Assembly: GCA_943370145.1 (NCBI GenBank)
Contig: CALRPY020000031.1
Span: 1 to 51,520, forward strand
DNA length: 51,520 nucleotides
Reading direction: 5' to 3'
Source: Ga0077536 sp943370145
GTDB taxonomy: Bacteria > Pseudomonadota > Gammaproteobacteria > Ga0077536
Positions 1-8,428 of the stretch are shown piece after piece (the stretch's first letter is position 1; the number at the start of each line of letters is the position of its first letter). Below the pieces are notes generated by a model. It was not told the DNA's origin. It ran no database searches and worked only from the letters and a program-made list of their open reading frames with translations. A program made the translations under genes and the position numbers.

Positions 1-2
1 TC

Positions 3-941
3 CTCGACCTCTACGTCTGCCTGCGGCCCGTGCGCTGGTTCAAGGGCGTGCCCTCGCCGGTCAAGCACCCCGAACAGGTCGACATGGTGATCTTCCGCGA
101 GAACACCGAGGACATCTACGCCGGCCTCGAATTCGAGCAGGGCTCCGCGGACCAGCAGCGCTTCATGAAGCTGTTCGAGGAGAACTTCCCGGACCAGTTC
201 AAGAAAATCCGCTTCCCTTCCTCCAGCGGTATCGGTATCAAGCCCGTGTCCCAGGAAGGCACCGCCCGCCTCGTCCGCGCCGCGATCAAGTACGCGCTGG
301 CCAACGGCCGCAAGAGCGTGACCTTCGTGCACAAGGGCAACATCATGAAGTTCACCGAGGGCGCGTTCCGCAACTGGGGCTATGAAGTCGCGGAAAACGA
401 GTTCGGTGACAGGACCTACACCTGGAACCAGTGGGAGAAGACGGTGGCGGCGCAGGGCTCCAAGGCGGCCAACGCCGAGCAGGACGCCGCGTTGGCGGCC
501 GGCAAGCTCCTCATCAAGGATTCGATTGCCGACATCACGCTGCAGCAGGTGCTCACGCGCCCGACCGAATTCGACGTCATCGCCACGCTGAACCTGAACG
601 GTGACTACCTGTCCGACGCGCTGGCCGCGCAGGTCGGCGGCATCGGCATCGCGCCGGGCGGGAACATCAACTATGACACCGGCCACGCGATTTTCGAGGC
701 CACCCACGGCACGGCGCCGAAGTACGCGAACCAGGACAAGGTCAATCCGGGTTCGGTGCTGCTGTCCGGCGAGATGATGTTCCGCTACATGGGCTGGACC
801 GAAGCTGCGGACATGATCATCAACGCGGTCGACAGGACGATTGGCGACAAGATCGTGACCTACGACTTCGCGCGCATGATGGACGGCGCCCGTGAGGTCA
901 AGTGCAGCGAGTTCGCCACCGCACTGATCGAACGTCTCTGA
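3..941 (+). CDS. icd: NADP-dependent isocitrate dehydrogenase, 3' part (gene starts before the window)
   Basis: Oxidises isocitrate to 2-oxoglutarate and CO2 with NADP+ in the TCA cycle (cytoplasm). The frame is open from base 3, so the N-terminal part lies upstream of the window. The visible part closely follows E. coli Icd: LDLYVCLRPVRWFKG, the catalytic-loop region FRENTEDIYAG, the substrate/metal segment VHKGNIMKFTEGAF, NLNGDYLSDALAAQVGG with the metal-binding aspartates, and the NADP-binding ATHGTAPKYA. The end, KCSEFATALIERL, matches the normal C-terminus, so the 3' end is intact. The serine phosphorylated by AceK lies upstream of the window and cannot be checked. The stop is only 16 bases before aceK, so the kinase/phosphatase probably shares a transcript with its own substrate. 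Confidence 0.97.
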   Translation, partial: LDLYVCLRPVRWFKGVPSPVKHPEQVDMVIFRENTEDIYAGLEFEQGSADQQRFMKLFEENFPDQFKKIRFPSSSGIGIKPVSQEGTARLVRAAIKYALANGRKSVTFVHKGNIMKFTEGAFRNWGYEVAENEFGDRTYTWNQWEKTVAAQGSKAANAEQDAALAAGKLLIKDSIADITLQQVLTRPTEFDVIATLNLNGDYLSDALAAQVGGIGIAPGGNINYDTGHAIFEATHGTAPKYANQDKVNPGSVLLSGEMMFRYMGWTEAADMIINAVDRTIGDKIVTYDFARMMDGAREVKCSEFATALIERL

Positions 942-957
942 GACGGGCCTCCCCGAC

Positions 958-2706
958 GTGACGGACGCCACGCGGCGCGATCTGCTCTTCGAAGCCGCGA
1001 AGAGCGTCCGCGAGGCGTTCGTCAAGTACAACGACAACTTCGGGCGGATTACCCGTCGCGCGAAGCAGCGCTTCGAGGCCCGCGACTGGCGGGGCGCGGA
1101 GCGCGACTTCGTGGAGCGCCTGGAGCTCTACACCAAGTCGGTCGAGCGCACGGTCAGTGCGCTCGAACGCCTGCTGGGGCCTGCGGAAACCACCCGGGAA
1201 CTGTGGCCGGCGCTCAAGCAGACCTTTGGCGCCCGCGTCGACGGCGTACCGGACGGCGCGTTCTCCAAGACCTTCTTCAACTCGATCAGCCGGCGGATCT
1301 TCCACACCGTCGGCACCGACCCGGGCACCGAGTTCCTCGACGTCCGCTTCAATATCCGCGATGCGCAGCGCCACGCCGTCGAGTGCCGCAGCTACCTGAA
1401 CTGGGGCGCGCTGCGCGATGTCATCGAACAGCTGCTCACCGATTGCGAATTCACGCTGCCGTACACGGACCTCGAGCGCGACATCTCGCGGGTCCACGAC
1501 GCAATCGAGCGCGCCGCCGGCGCGGGTGGCAACGCCGAGGACGAGGTGCTGCGGCTCGATTTCCTGCCCGCGGTGTTCTACCAGTCGAGTCGGGCCTATC
1601 TCATCGGCAAGGTCTTCTGGACGACGCGCGAGGCGCCGCTGGTCGTCGCGCTGCGCCACGACGACGCCGGCATCGCCATCGACGAGATCATGATGTCGGA
1701 CGACGACATCAGCATCCTGTTCGGCTTCACGCGATCTTACTTCTTCGTCGATCTGGAGCCGGTCGAAGGCGCCGTCTATTTCATCAACTCGATCCTGCCG
1801 CACAAGCCGATCGACGAGCTGTACACCGTGCTCGGCCGCGTGCGCCAGGGCAAGACCGAACGCTACCGGCAGTTCTCCAACCACCTGGCGACCTGCCACG
1901 ACCGCTTCGTGCACGCGCCCGGCGACAAGGGCCTCGTGATGATCTGTTTCACGCTGCCCTCCTACGATCTCGTGTTCAAGGTCATCCGCGATCGCTTCGG
2001 TTTTCCGAAGAACACGAGCCGCCACGAGGTCATGGACAAATACCAGTTCGTGTTCCGCCACGACCGCGCCGGCCGGCTGATCGACACTCAGGAATTCACG
2101 GACATCGAATTTCCGCTCGCGAAGTTCGACGACCCGATGCTCGATGAGTTGCTGTCGGAAGCGGCCGAGAGCACGCGCATCGATGGCGACCAGCTCGTCA
2201 TCCGCCATCTGTACGTCGAGCGGCGGCTGCGCCCGCTGAACCTCTACCTCCGCGAGGTGGAACGCCCGGCGGCCGAGGCGGCGGTGGTCGATTACGGGCA
2301 GGCGCTGCGCGATCTCGCCCTGGCGAACATCTTTCCCGGCGACCTGCTGATCAAGAACTTCGGCGTGACCCGGCACGGCCGCTGCATCTTCTATGACTAC
2401 GACGAGCTGTGCCTCGTGACGGACTGCAACTTCCGCGAAGTGCCGGAGTCGCCATTCGAGGAGGACGAGATGCGGCCGCGCCCCTGGTTCCACGTCAACG
2501 CGAACGACGTGTTCCCCGAAGAATTCCTCCGCTTCCTGGCGCTCGACGAGGGGCTGCGCCAGGTATTCCTGTCGCGCCACGCCGAGCTCCTGACCGTGGA
2601 GTTCTGGCGCGGCGTGCAGCAGCAGCACATCGCGGCGCAGGGCAACGAGCGCCGCATCTCCCCGCACGCGGTGCCTCGCCCCCGCGCCCGCCCGGCCTTC
2701 AGCTGA
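958..2706 (+). CDS. aceK: Isocitrate dehydrogenase kinase/phosphatase
   Basis: Bifunctional enzyme that phosphorylates (inactivates) and dephosphorylates Icd, setting the split between the TCA cycle and the glyoxylate bypass. The length of 582 residues is normal for the family. The recognisable kinase core is at about residues 462-482: KNFGVTRHGRCIFYDYDE, the catalytic and Mg-binding stretch of AceK, followed by the family-typical NFREVPESPFEEDEMRPRPW. The nucleotide-binding region around residues 235-275 (LFGFTRSYFFVD, ILPHKPIDELY) is also present. The start is GTG; no earlier in-frame start is compatible with the icd stop, and the Shine-Dalgarno is weak, suggesting translational coupling. 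In E. coli aceK is in the aceBAK operon, whereas here it sits directly behind icd. Confidence 0.97.
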   Translation: MTDATRRDLLFEAAKSVREAFVKYNDNFGRITRRAKQRFEARDWRGAERDFVERLELYTKSVERTVSALERLLGPAETTRELWPALKQTFGARVDGVPDGAFSKTFFNSISRRIFHTVGTDPGTEFLDVRFNIRDAQRHAVECRSYLNWGALRDVIEQLLTDCEFTLPYTDLERDISRVHDAIERAAGAGGNAEDEVLRLDFLPAVFYQSSRAYLIGKVFWTTREAPLVVALRHDDAGIAIDEIMMSDDDISILFGFTRSYFFVDLEPVEGAVYFINSILPHKPIDELYTVLGRVRQGKTERYRQFSNHLATCHDRFVHAPGDKGLVMICFTLPSYDLVFKVIRDRFGFPKNTSRHEVMDKYQFVFRHDRAGRLIDTQEFTDIEFPLAKFDDPMLDELLSEAAESTRIDGDQLVIRHLYVERRLRPLNLYLREVERPAAEAAVVDYGQALRDLALANIFPGDLLIKNFGVTRHGRCIFYDYDELCLVTDCNFREVPESPFEEDEMRPRPWFHVNANDVFPEEFLRFLALDEGLRQVFLSRHAELLTVEFWRGVQQQHIAAQGNERRISPHAVPRPRARPAFS

Positions 2707-2766
2707 TCTGCCTCAAGCGAACGTCGCGTCCCGGGTGACAAACCCGGAGGCGGCGTTTAAGATGCC

Positions 2767-2787
2767 AAGTAGGAATAATTCGCATTC
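2767..2787. promoter_or_regulatory. Candidate Fur box upstream of feoA
   Basis: An AT-rich patch in an otherwise GC-rich stretch reads aagtaggaataattcgcattc. A hand alignment of its core to AATGATAATnATTATCATT matches 12 of 18 specified positions, and it closely resembles the gAGAATAATTCTCATT form of Fur sites. It lies about 40-60 bases before the preferred GTG start of the first FeoA gene, where an iron repressor would be expected for a ferrous uptake operon. The call is by eye. Confidence 0.5.
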
Positions 2788-2824
2788 AGGCGACACCCCG
2801 AGTCGCCGGGAAACCAAGGTACAC

Positions 2825-3109
2825 GTGCTGCGCGAAAAGATAGCGAACCCGACGCCACTGGCCGGCCTGGGGCATGGGGTACGGGCCCAGGTGGTCGACA
2901 TCGACAGCGCCACGCCGCAACTGATCGCGCGGCTCGCGGCCCGGGGCCTGATGCCCGGCGCCTCGCTCGAGATACTGCGTGGCGGCGATCCGATGCTGGT
3001 GATGATCGAGGACAGCCGCTGGGCCCTGACCCGCGAAGACGCCACGCACATCCTCGTCAGCCCGACGCACCTGCCACTGCGCTCCCGTCTGCGCGCGCTG
3101 TTCGCCTGA
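2825..3109 (+). CDS. feoA: FeoA-domain protein (first of two)
   Basis: Small cytoplasmic SH3-like FeoA-domain protein that assists FeoB in ferrous iron uptake. Family features are the fold-start DSATPQLIARLAARGLMPGA, the typical 'x-R-L-x-x-x-G-(L/I)-x-P-G' pattern, and the GGDPMLVMIEDSRWALTREDA strand pair. I chose the GTG at 2825 (94 residues, aagg upstream) over an in-frame GTG at 2735 or ATG at 2762. The extra N-terminal residues show no FeoA similarity, and the Fur-like box at 2767-2787 would fall inside the longer reading. The stop overlaps the ATG of the second feoA by one base (tgatg), so the two are translationally coupled. If the longer start is right, the protein has 124 residues. 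Confidence 0.85.
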   Translation: MLREKIANPTPLAGLGHGVRAQVVDIDSATPQLIARLAARGLMPGASLEILRGGDPMLVMIEDSRWALTREDATHILVSPTHLPLRSRLRALFA

Positions 3110-3342
3110 TGGCCGTCACCCTCGCCAGCATGGCCCCGGGCCAACGGGGCATCGTCACCGGCTACGCGCAGGACGACGCCTTCACCCAGCGGCTCATGCA
3201 GCTGGGTCTCATCGAGGGCAGCGAGGTTGAGGTCGTGCGCTGCGCGCCGACCGGCGACCCCATTGAAGTCCGCGTGATGGGTTATGCGCTGTCCCTGCGC
3301 AGGAGCGAGGCCGCCCTGATCGAGATCGACGAGGTCCGCTGA
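3109..3342 (+). CDS. feoA: FeoA ferrous iron transport accessory protein (second)
   Basis: A 77-residue FeoA, the standard size. It has the canonical ORF start MAVTLASMAPGQRGIV, the conserved DAFTQRLMQLGLIEGSEVEV core, the RCAPTGDPIEVRVMGYALSL middle and the final RRSEAALIEI strand. It acts with FeoB at the inner membrane. It starts inside the stop codon of the preceding feoA and ends four bases before feoB, so the order is feoA-feoA-feoB in one tight operon. Two separate FeoA proteins before FeoB is a known but minority arrangement. This copy is closer to the canonical one; the first is the more divergent. Confidence 0.95.
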   Translation: MAVTLASMAPGQRGIVTGYAQDDAFTQRLMQLGLIEGSEVEVVRCAPTGDPIEVRVMGYALSLRRSEAALIEIDEVR

Positions 3343-3346
3343 CGCC

Positions 3347-5449
3347 ATGGCAGCCTCTCCAGTCAAGCGACCGGTCCTCGTCACGATTGGCAATCCCAAT
3401 ACCGGCAAGAGCACGCTGTTCAATGCGCTGACGGGCCTGAAGCAGCGCGTCGGCAACTTTCCCGGCGTGACGGTCGAGCACGTCGTCGGCAGGCTGGCGC
3501 TGTCCTGCGGGGAGGTCGATGTCGTCGACCTTCCCGGCACCTATTCGCTGAGCGCGCAGTCCCCGGACGAGATGGTCACCGTCGACGTCCTGCTCGGCCG
3601 GGTCGCGGAAGTCGGCCGGCCCGACGCCGTGCTGCTGATCGTCGACGCCACGAACCTGCGGCGGAATCTGTTCCTGGCGAGCCAGGTGCTGGAGATCGGC
3701 CTGCCGGTCGTGATTGCGCTCAACATGACCGACCTCTGCGAGACGCAGGGCGTGCGCCTCGACCTGGCGCGGCTCGGGGCCGCGCTCGGCGTGCCGGTCG
3801 TGCCGATCGCCGCGGCCCAGGGCACCGGGCTCGATGCGCTGCGCGCCGAACTCGCGCGCGCGGTGGAGGGCAAGGGCCAAGTCAGCCCGCTCCGCGTCAA
3901 CGCCGCGTTGCGCACCGCCGCGACGGAACTCGCGACGGAACTTGCGGCGCGCGGCGTACTGGCCGCGCCACCCGAGATCGAGCGCGCGCTGGTCGACGAA
4001 CAGGGCTATGCCGAACGCCGACTGATCGAACGCGCTGGTGAGGAATTGACCGGCCGCCTGACGGCGGTGCGACAGGCCCTGACGCAGGGCCGCAGCCTCG
4101 CGACGATCGAAGCACGCGATCGCTACGGCTGGATAAACGGCGTGGTATCCGCCGTCGAGCAGCGCGAGGCGCGCGAGCCCGGCTGGCGCGAGACCCTGGA
4201 CCGCTACCTGAATCACCCGGTCTACGGTTCCATCGCGTTCCTGCTGTCGATGGCGCTCGTCTTCCAGTCCGTGTTCGCGTGGGCCACGCCGATGATGGAC
4301 CTGATCGACACCGGCGCCGGCGCGCTGGGCGACCAGATCCGCGCGGCGATGCCGGACAGCCTGCTCCGCAGTTTCATCATCGACGGCGTGATTGCCGGTG
4401 TCGGCAGCGTGGTGGTCTTCCTGCCGCAGATCGTGCTGCTGTTCGCCTTCATCATCGTGCTCGAGGACTCGGGCTACATGTCACGCGCGGCCTTCGTCGT
4501 CGATCGCCTGATGCGCTGGTGCGGCCTTTCCGGCCAGTCCTTCATCCCGATGCTGTCGAGCTTTGCGTGCGCGGTGCCCGGCATCATGGGCACGCGGGTC
4601 ATCGGCAATCCCCGCGACCGGCTCGCGACCATCCTCGCGGCGCCATTCATGACCTGCTCCGCGCGGCTGCCGGTGTACGCTTTGCTGATCGCCGCCTTCG
4701 TGCCGCAGAAGACCTGGCTCGGCGGGCTCCTGAACCTGCAGGGACTGGTCCTGCTCGCCTTCTACCTGCTCGGCATGGTCGGCGCGGTGTTCACCGCCTT
4801 CCTCGTCAACCGCATCGCCTTCCGCGGGCCACGCAGCCGCTTCCTGCTGGAAATGCCGCCGTACCGCATGCCGCAACTGCGCTCGGTCGCGGTCAAGCTG
4901 CTGGCGCGCGTGCGCATCTTCATGAAGCGCGCCGGTACGATCATCTTCGCCGTGGCGCTCGTGATCTGGAGCCTCGCGTCGTTTCCACGCGTCGGGGGCG
5001 ACAATGGCCAGCCGGCGGCCGCGCCGGCGATCGCGGACAGCTATCTCGGGCGGATGAGCCGGACGGTGTCGCCGGTGTTCGAGCCGCTCGGCTGGGACTG
5101 GAAGGTCACTGCGGCGGTCATCGCCTCCTTCCCCGCGCGCGAGGTCGTGATTGCCGTGCTCGGCACGCTGTACGCGGTCGAGGATGCCGACGCCGGCGGC
5201 GAACAGCGCCTGGTGGATCGGATCAAGGCGGCCAAGCGCGTCGACGGCAGTCCCGTTTACACGCTTCCGATGGCGCTCGGCCTGATGGTGTTCTACGCAT
5301 TGTGCCTGCAGTGCGTTTCGACGCTGGCGGTCATCAAGCGTGAGACCAACAGCTGGCGCTGGCCGGTGACGGCATGGCTGTACATGACGACGCTGGGCTA
5401 TCTGGGGGCGTTCGCCTGCTTCCGCTTTGGCACCGCGCTGAGCGGCTGA
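3347..5449 (+). CDS. feoB: Ferrous iron transport GTPase/permease FeoB
   Basis: Inner-membrane Fe2+ transporter. The N-terminal G-domain has G1 GNPNTGKST at residues 15-23, the G2 region around GNFPGVTVEHVVG, G3 DLPGTYSLS near residue 65, and G4 NMTDL near residue 128. A helical insertion domain follows to about residue 280. The C-terminal half is the membrane part, with gate motifs such as GCDVPGI-like FACAVPGIMGTR, FMTCSARLPVYALL, FPAREVVIAVLGTLY and LQCVSTLAVIKRETNSWRWP. At 700 residues it is somewhat short for the family, but both halves are complete. No FeoC follows; the next gene is unrelated. Regulation by Fur is likely from the site before feoA. Confidence 0.97.
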   Translation: MAASPVKRPVLVTIGNPNTGKSTLFNALTGLKQRVGNFPGVTVEHVVGRLALSCGEVDVVDLPGTYSLSAQSPDEMVTVDVLLGRVAEVGRPDAVLLIVDATNLRRNLFLASQVLEIGLPVVIALNMTDLCETQGVRLDLARLGAALGVPVVPIAAAQGTGLDALRAELARAVEGKGQVSPLRVNAALRTAATELATELAARGVLAAPPEIERALVDEQGYAERRLIERAGEELTGRLTAVRQALTQGRSLATIEARDRYGWINGVVSAVEQREAREPGWRETLDRYLNHPVYGSIAFLLSMALVFQSVFAWATPMMDLIDTGAGALGDQIRAAMPDSLLRSFIIDGVIAGVGSVVVFLPQIVLLFAFIIVLEDSGYMSRAAFVVDRLMRWCGLSGQSFIPMLSSFACAVPGIMGTRVIGNPRDRLATILAAPFMTCSARLPVYALLIAAFVPQKTWLGGLLNLQGLVLLAFYLLGMVGAVFTAFLVNRIAFRGPRSRFLLEMPPYRMPQLRSVAVKLLARVRIFMKRAGTIIFAVALVIWSLASFPRVGGDNGQPAAAPAIADSYLGRMSRTVSPVFEPLGWDWKVTAAVIASFPAREVVIAVLGTLYAVEDADAGGEQRLVDRIKAAKRVDGSPVYTLPMALGLMVFYALCLQCVSTLAVIKRETNSWRWPVTAWLYMTTLGYLGAFACFRFGTALSG

Positions 5450-5504
5450 CAGGGCGGCCGGAAACCCGGGTCGCGGCGCTCACCCCACGGCCCGCCGCGG
5501 GCCC

Positions 5505-5510
5505 TATACT
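5505..5510 (+). promoter_or_regulatory. Candidate -10 box (tatact) for the DAHP synthase gene
   Basis: The hexamer tatact lies in a very GC-rich 98-base gap, 37 bases before the aroG ATG. No convincing -35 hexamer is visible 16-18 bases upstream. It is the only AT-rich element between feoB and aroG. Confidence 0.4.
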
Positions 5511-5547
5511 AGGCGGCCCCGTCCGCACACTCTGGAGTACGCACAAG

Positions 5548-6609
5548 ATGTTCGAGGTCACTGACGACGCCCGCATCGTCGGCTACCGTCCGTTGATTCC
5601 GCCGGCAATCCTCACCGAGGAACTGCCACTCACCGAGGCGGCGTCCCACGTCGTCGCCCAGGGCCGCCAGCAGGCCGGGCGCATCATCACGGGCAACGAC
5701 GACCGCCTGCTCGTCGTGGTCGGCCCTTGTTCGATCCACGATCCGAAGGCCGCGCTCGACTACGCCGACCGCCTCAAGCCCGTCGCCGACCGCCTGCGCG
5801 ACGATCTGCTCATCGTCATGCGCGTCTATTTCGAGAAGCCGCGCACCACCATCGGGTGGAAGGGGCTGATCAACGACCCGCACCTAGACGGCAGCTTCGA
5901 CATCAACAACGGCCTGCGCATGGCGCGCGGCCTGCTGCTGGAACTGGCGAAGCGCGGGCTGCCGGCAGGCACTGAATTCCTCGACGTGATAACGCCCCAG
6001 TTCATCGCCGATCTCATCGCCTGGGGCGCCATCGGCGCGCGCACGACCGAAAGCCAGGTCCATCGCGAACTCGCCTCCGGTCTCTCGATGCCGGTGGGCT
6101 TCAAGAACGGCACCGACGGCAGCATCCAGATCGCCGTCGATGCGATCGGCGCCGTGCGCCACCCGCATCACTTCCTGTCGGTGACCAAACAGGGGATCTC
6201 GGCCATCGTCACGACCAAGGGCAACGATCTCTGCCACGTGATCCTGCGCGGTTCCAATACCGGCCCGAACCATGACGCGGCATCCATCGAGAAGTGCGCG
6301 GAAGTGCTGCGCAAGGCCGGCCTGCCCACGCGCCTGATGATCGACTGCAGCCACGGCAACAGCCGCAAGGATCACGCCCGCCAGCCGCAGGTCGCGGCCG
6401 AGGTCGCGGCGCAGGTTGCGGCCGGCAGCCAGTACGTGTGCGGCGTGATGATCGAGAGCCATCTGAAGGAAGGCAGGCAGAACCAGGTGGCTGGCCAGCC
6501 TCTGGCGTATGGCCAGAGCATCACCGACGCCTGCATCGCCTGGGACACCACGGTTCCGGTGCTCGAAGGCCTGGCGGAGGCGGTTCGGGCGCGGCGCGCC
6601 CGCGGCTGA
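5548..6609 (+). CDS. aroG: 3-deoxy-7-phosphoheptulonate (DAHP) synthase, AroG/AroF/AroH type
   Basis: First step of the shikimate pathway: condenses phosphoenolpyruvate and erythrose 4-phosphate to DAHP (cytoplasm, metal dependent). The 353-residue product has the class I alpha signatures: GPCSIHDPKAALDYADRL, MRVYFEKPRTTIGWKGLIND, PAGTEFLDVITPQF, GARTTESQVHRELASGLSMP, GFKNGTDGSIQIAVDAI and DCSHGNSRKDH. The ATG at 5548 follows tggag at 5533-5537 and gives the family length; the open frame extends further 5' into feoB but without similarity. Type I-alpha enzymes are usually feedback-inhibited by one aromatic amino acid, but I cannot tell which isozyme this is. It ends two bases before the ABC binding-protein gene, so the two may be cotranscribed despite unrelated functions. 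Confidence 0.95.
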   Translation: MFEVTDDARIVGYRPLIPPAILTEELPLTEAASHVVAQGRQQAGRIITGNDDRLLVVVGPCSIHDPKAALDYADRLKPVADRLRDDLLIVMRVYFEKPRTTIGWKGLINDPHLDGSFDINNGLRMARGLLLELAKRGLPAGTEFLDVITPQFIADLIAWGAIGARTTESQVHRELASGLSMPVGFKNGTDGSIQIAVDAIGAVRHPHHFLSVTKQGISAIVTTKGNDLCHVILRGSNTGPNHDAASIEKCAEVLRKAGLPTRLMIDCSHGNSRKDHARQPQVAAEVAAQVAAGSQYVCGVMIESHLKEGRQNQVAGQPLAYGQSITDACIAWDTTVPVLEGLAEAVRARRARG

Positions 6610-6611
6610 CG

Positions 6612-7439
6612 ATGCGCGCGGCGGTGCTGTGGCTGGCGCTGCTCTGCGCCGTCCCCGCCGCCGCGAACCCGCCGGCGCCGCGGCGGATCGCCTCGATCAA
6701 TCTCTGCACCGATGCGCTGCTGTTCGAACTGGCCGACGCCGGACAAATCGCGTCCGTCACCCACCTCTCCCGCGATCCCGCCCTCTCCATGCATGCCGCG
6801 CGGGCGCGCGATTTTCCGGTCAATCACGGCCGCGCCGAGGAGTTCATCCGCCTCCGGCCCGACCTCGTGCTGGCCGGCGCCGGGAGTGCGCCCCAGACGC
6901 AGCACCTGCTGCGCCAACTGGGCCTGCGCGTCGAGATCGTGCCGCCCCCTGCAACGCTCGACGAGGTCGTGCGCACCGTGAGGGCTGTCGGCGACCTGAT
7001 CGGCCAGCCGCAGCGCGCGGAGGCGCTGGCCGCGGCGCTCGCCGCGCTCGCCACGTCGATGACCGCCGCGCCCCGGCGGGCCACCGCGCTGATCGTGCAA
7101 CCCGGCGGCTACGTGCCGGGCCCGGACACGCTGGGTCCGACCCTCCTCGCGCTGGCCGGCCTCACCGATTTTGCGCCCACGCTGGGTCTGGACGCGGGCG
7201 GCTTCGTGCCCTTGGAAGCCCTGCTGCTCGCACGCCCGGATTTCGTCGTGCGCGGCGTGTCGACCGGGGGCGGCCGTGCGCTGGCCGACGACTTTCAGGG
7301 CCACCCTGCCCTGGCGGTCGTCCGCCGAACGCGCGGCGGACTCGTACCCGTCGCAGTCAACGACGCGGCCTGGGCCTGTGGCAGCGGCGCGCTGATGGGC
7401 GCGGTCGCGGAATTGCGTACGGCGGTCACGCCCCGATGA
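6612..7439 (+). CDS. Periplasmic substrate-binding protein of a cobalamin/iron-siderophore ABC importer (BtuF/FepB-like)
   Basis: Captures the ligand in the periplasm for the downstream permease and ATPase. A signal peptide covers about residues 1-19 (hydrophobic VLWLALLCAVPAAAN). Then come RRIASINLCTDALLFELA, typical of the helical-backbone binding proteins of COG0614, and the RPDLVLAGAGS segment. The ATG at 6612 is two bases after the aroG stop and gives a clean leader. Its stop overlaps the permease ATG (ATGA). Ligand identity (B12, haem or ferric siderophore) cannot be read from sequence. No TonB-dependent receptor is in the window and no cobalamin riboswitch is seen. The feoAB genes nearby make iron plausible; the second binding-protein homologue downstream favours cobalamin. 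Confidence 0.85.
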   Translation: MRAAVLWLALLCAVPAAANPPAPRRIASINLCTDALLFELADAGQIASVTHLSRDPALSMHAARARDFPVNHGRAEEFIRLRPDLVLAGAGSAPQTQHLLRQLGLRVEIVPPPATLDEVVRTVRAVGDLIGQPQRAEALAAALAALATSMTAAPRRATALIVQPGGYVPGPDTLGPTLLALAGLTDFAPTLGLDAGGFVPLEALLLARPDFVVRGVSTGGGRALADDFQGHPALAVVRRTRGGLVPVAVNDAAWACGSGALMGAVAELRTAVTPR

Positions 7440-8428
7440 CACTGCGGCCCGCGACCATCGCATGCGTGCAGGCCGCGCTGCTGACGCTGGCCTTCTGCGC
7501 GTCGCTGACCGTCGGCGCCGCCGACATCCCGCTGCCCTCGCTGTTCGCCGCCGCGACCGGCGCCGACGCCGACGTGCTGCTGATCCTGCGCGAAATCCGG
7601 CTGCCGCGCGCGCTGCTGGCGGTCGTGGTCGGCGCCGGCCTCGGCATGTCGGGCGCGGCGCTGCAGGCCCTGCTGCGCAATCCGCTCGCCGAGCCTGGCG
7701 TGGTCGGCATCTCCGCCACGGGCGCGCTCGGCGCGGTGCTCGCGTTCTATTCAGGCGCGAGCGCGCGGCTGGCGCTCGCGCTGCCGCTCGGTGGCCTCCT
7801 CGGCGCGCTTGCCGGCACGCTGGTCATTCTCCGCCTCACGCGAGGGACCGGGGCGTCACTCGCCCTGATCCTCGCCGGTGTCGCCCTGACGACACTGGCC
7901 AGTGCGGGCACGTCGCTGGTGCTGAGCCTGGCGCCGAATCCCTACGCCGCCTACGAGATCATCTTCTGGCTGATGGGGTCGCTCGCCGACCGTTCGCTGG
8001 TCCACTTCGCGCTTGCCGCGCCGTTCATCGCCGTTGGCCTGCTGGTGCTCGGGCGCGCCGCCCGCGACCTCGACGCGCTTGCCCTGGGCGAGGACACCGC
8101 CCGCAGCCTTGGCGTGGACATCGCGCGACTCAAGTTGCGCGTCGTCGTCGGCACCGCGCTCGCGGTCGGTCCGGGCGTCGCGGTCGCGGGCTTCATTGGC
8201 TTCGTCGGCCTGCTCGTGCCGCATGCGGTGCGCGCGTTCGTTGGCTCGCGCCCACGCATCCTGCTGCCCCAGTGCGCGCTGGGGGGTGCGCTGGTGACGC
8301 TGGTTGCCGATCTTGGCTGCCGACTGGTACCCGCCAACGGTGAACTCAAGCTCGGCATCCTCACCGCCCTGCTCGGCGCCCCCTTCTTCCTCTACCTGCT
8401 GACACGCGAACGGCGCGTGCACGCATGA
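7436..8428 (+). CDS. ABC importer permease, BtuC/FecD family
   Basis: Inner-membrane permease of 330 residues, the usual length for the family, with about ten hydrophobic segments. The conserved landmarks are LREIRLPRALLAVVVGAGLG, GAALQALLRNPLAEPGVVGI near residues 75-95, the LGAFLG-like small-residue helices, LARSLG-type DTARSLGVDIARLK and the coupling region GFIGFVGLLVPHAVRA near residue 255. The start ATG overlaps the previous stop and its own stop overlaps the ATPase start (both ATGA), which indicates tight coupling and equimolar expression. It would form a homodimer with two copies of the ATPase encoded next. Confidence 0.93.
   Translation: MTLRPATIACVQAALLTLAFCASLTVGAADIPLPSLFAAATGADADVLLILREIRLPRALLAVVVGAGLGMSGAALQALLRNPLAEPGVVGISATGALGAVLAFYSGASARLALALPLGGLLGALAGTLVILRLTRGTGASLALILAGVALTTLASAGTSLVLSLAPNPYAAYEIIFWLMGSLADRSLVHFALAAPFIAVGLLVLGRAARDLDALALGEDTARSLGVDIARLKLRVVVGTALAVGPGVAVAGFIGFVGLLVPHAVRAFVGSRPRILLPQCALGGALVTLVADLGCRLVPANGELKLGILTALLGAPFFLYLLTRERRVHA

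Noticed and set aside
898..2667. Long minus-strand frame opposite aceK
   Set aside because: No recognisable motifs, and aceK on the other strand is a complete, typical protein.
6550..6611. Cobalamin riboswitch before the ABC importer
   Set aside because: The importer starts two bases after aroG, leaving no room for a leader, and no B12-box is seen in the nearby sequence.
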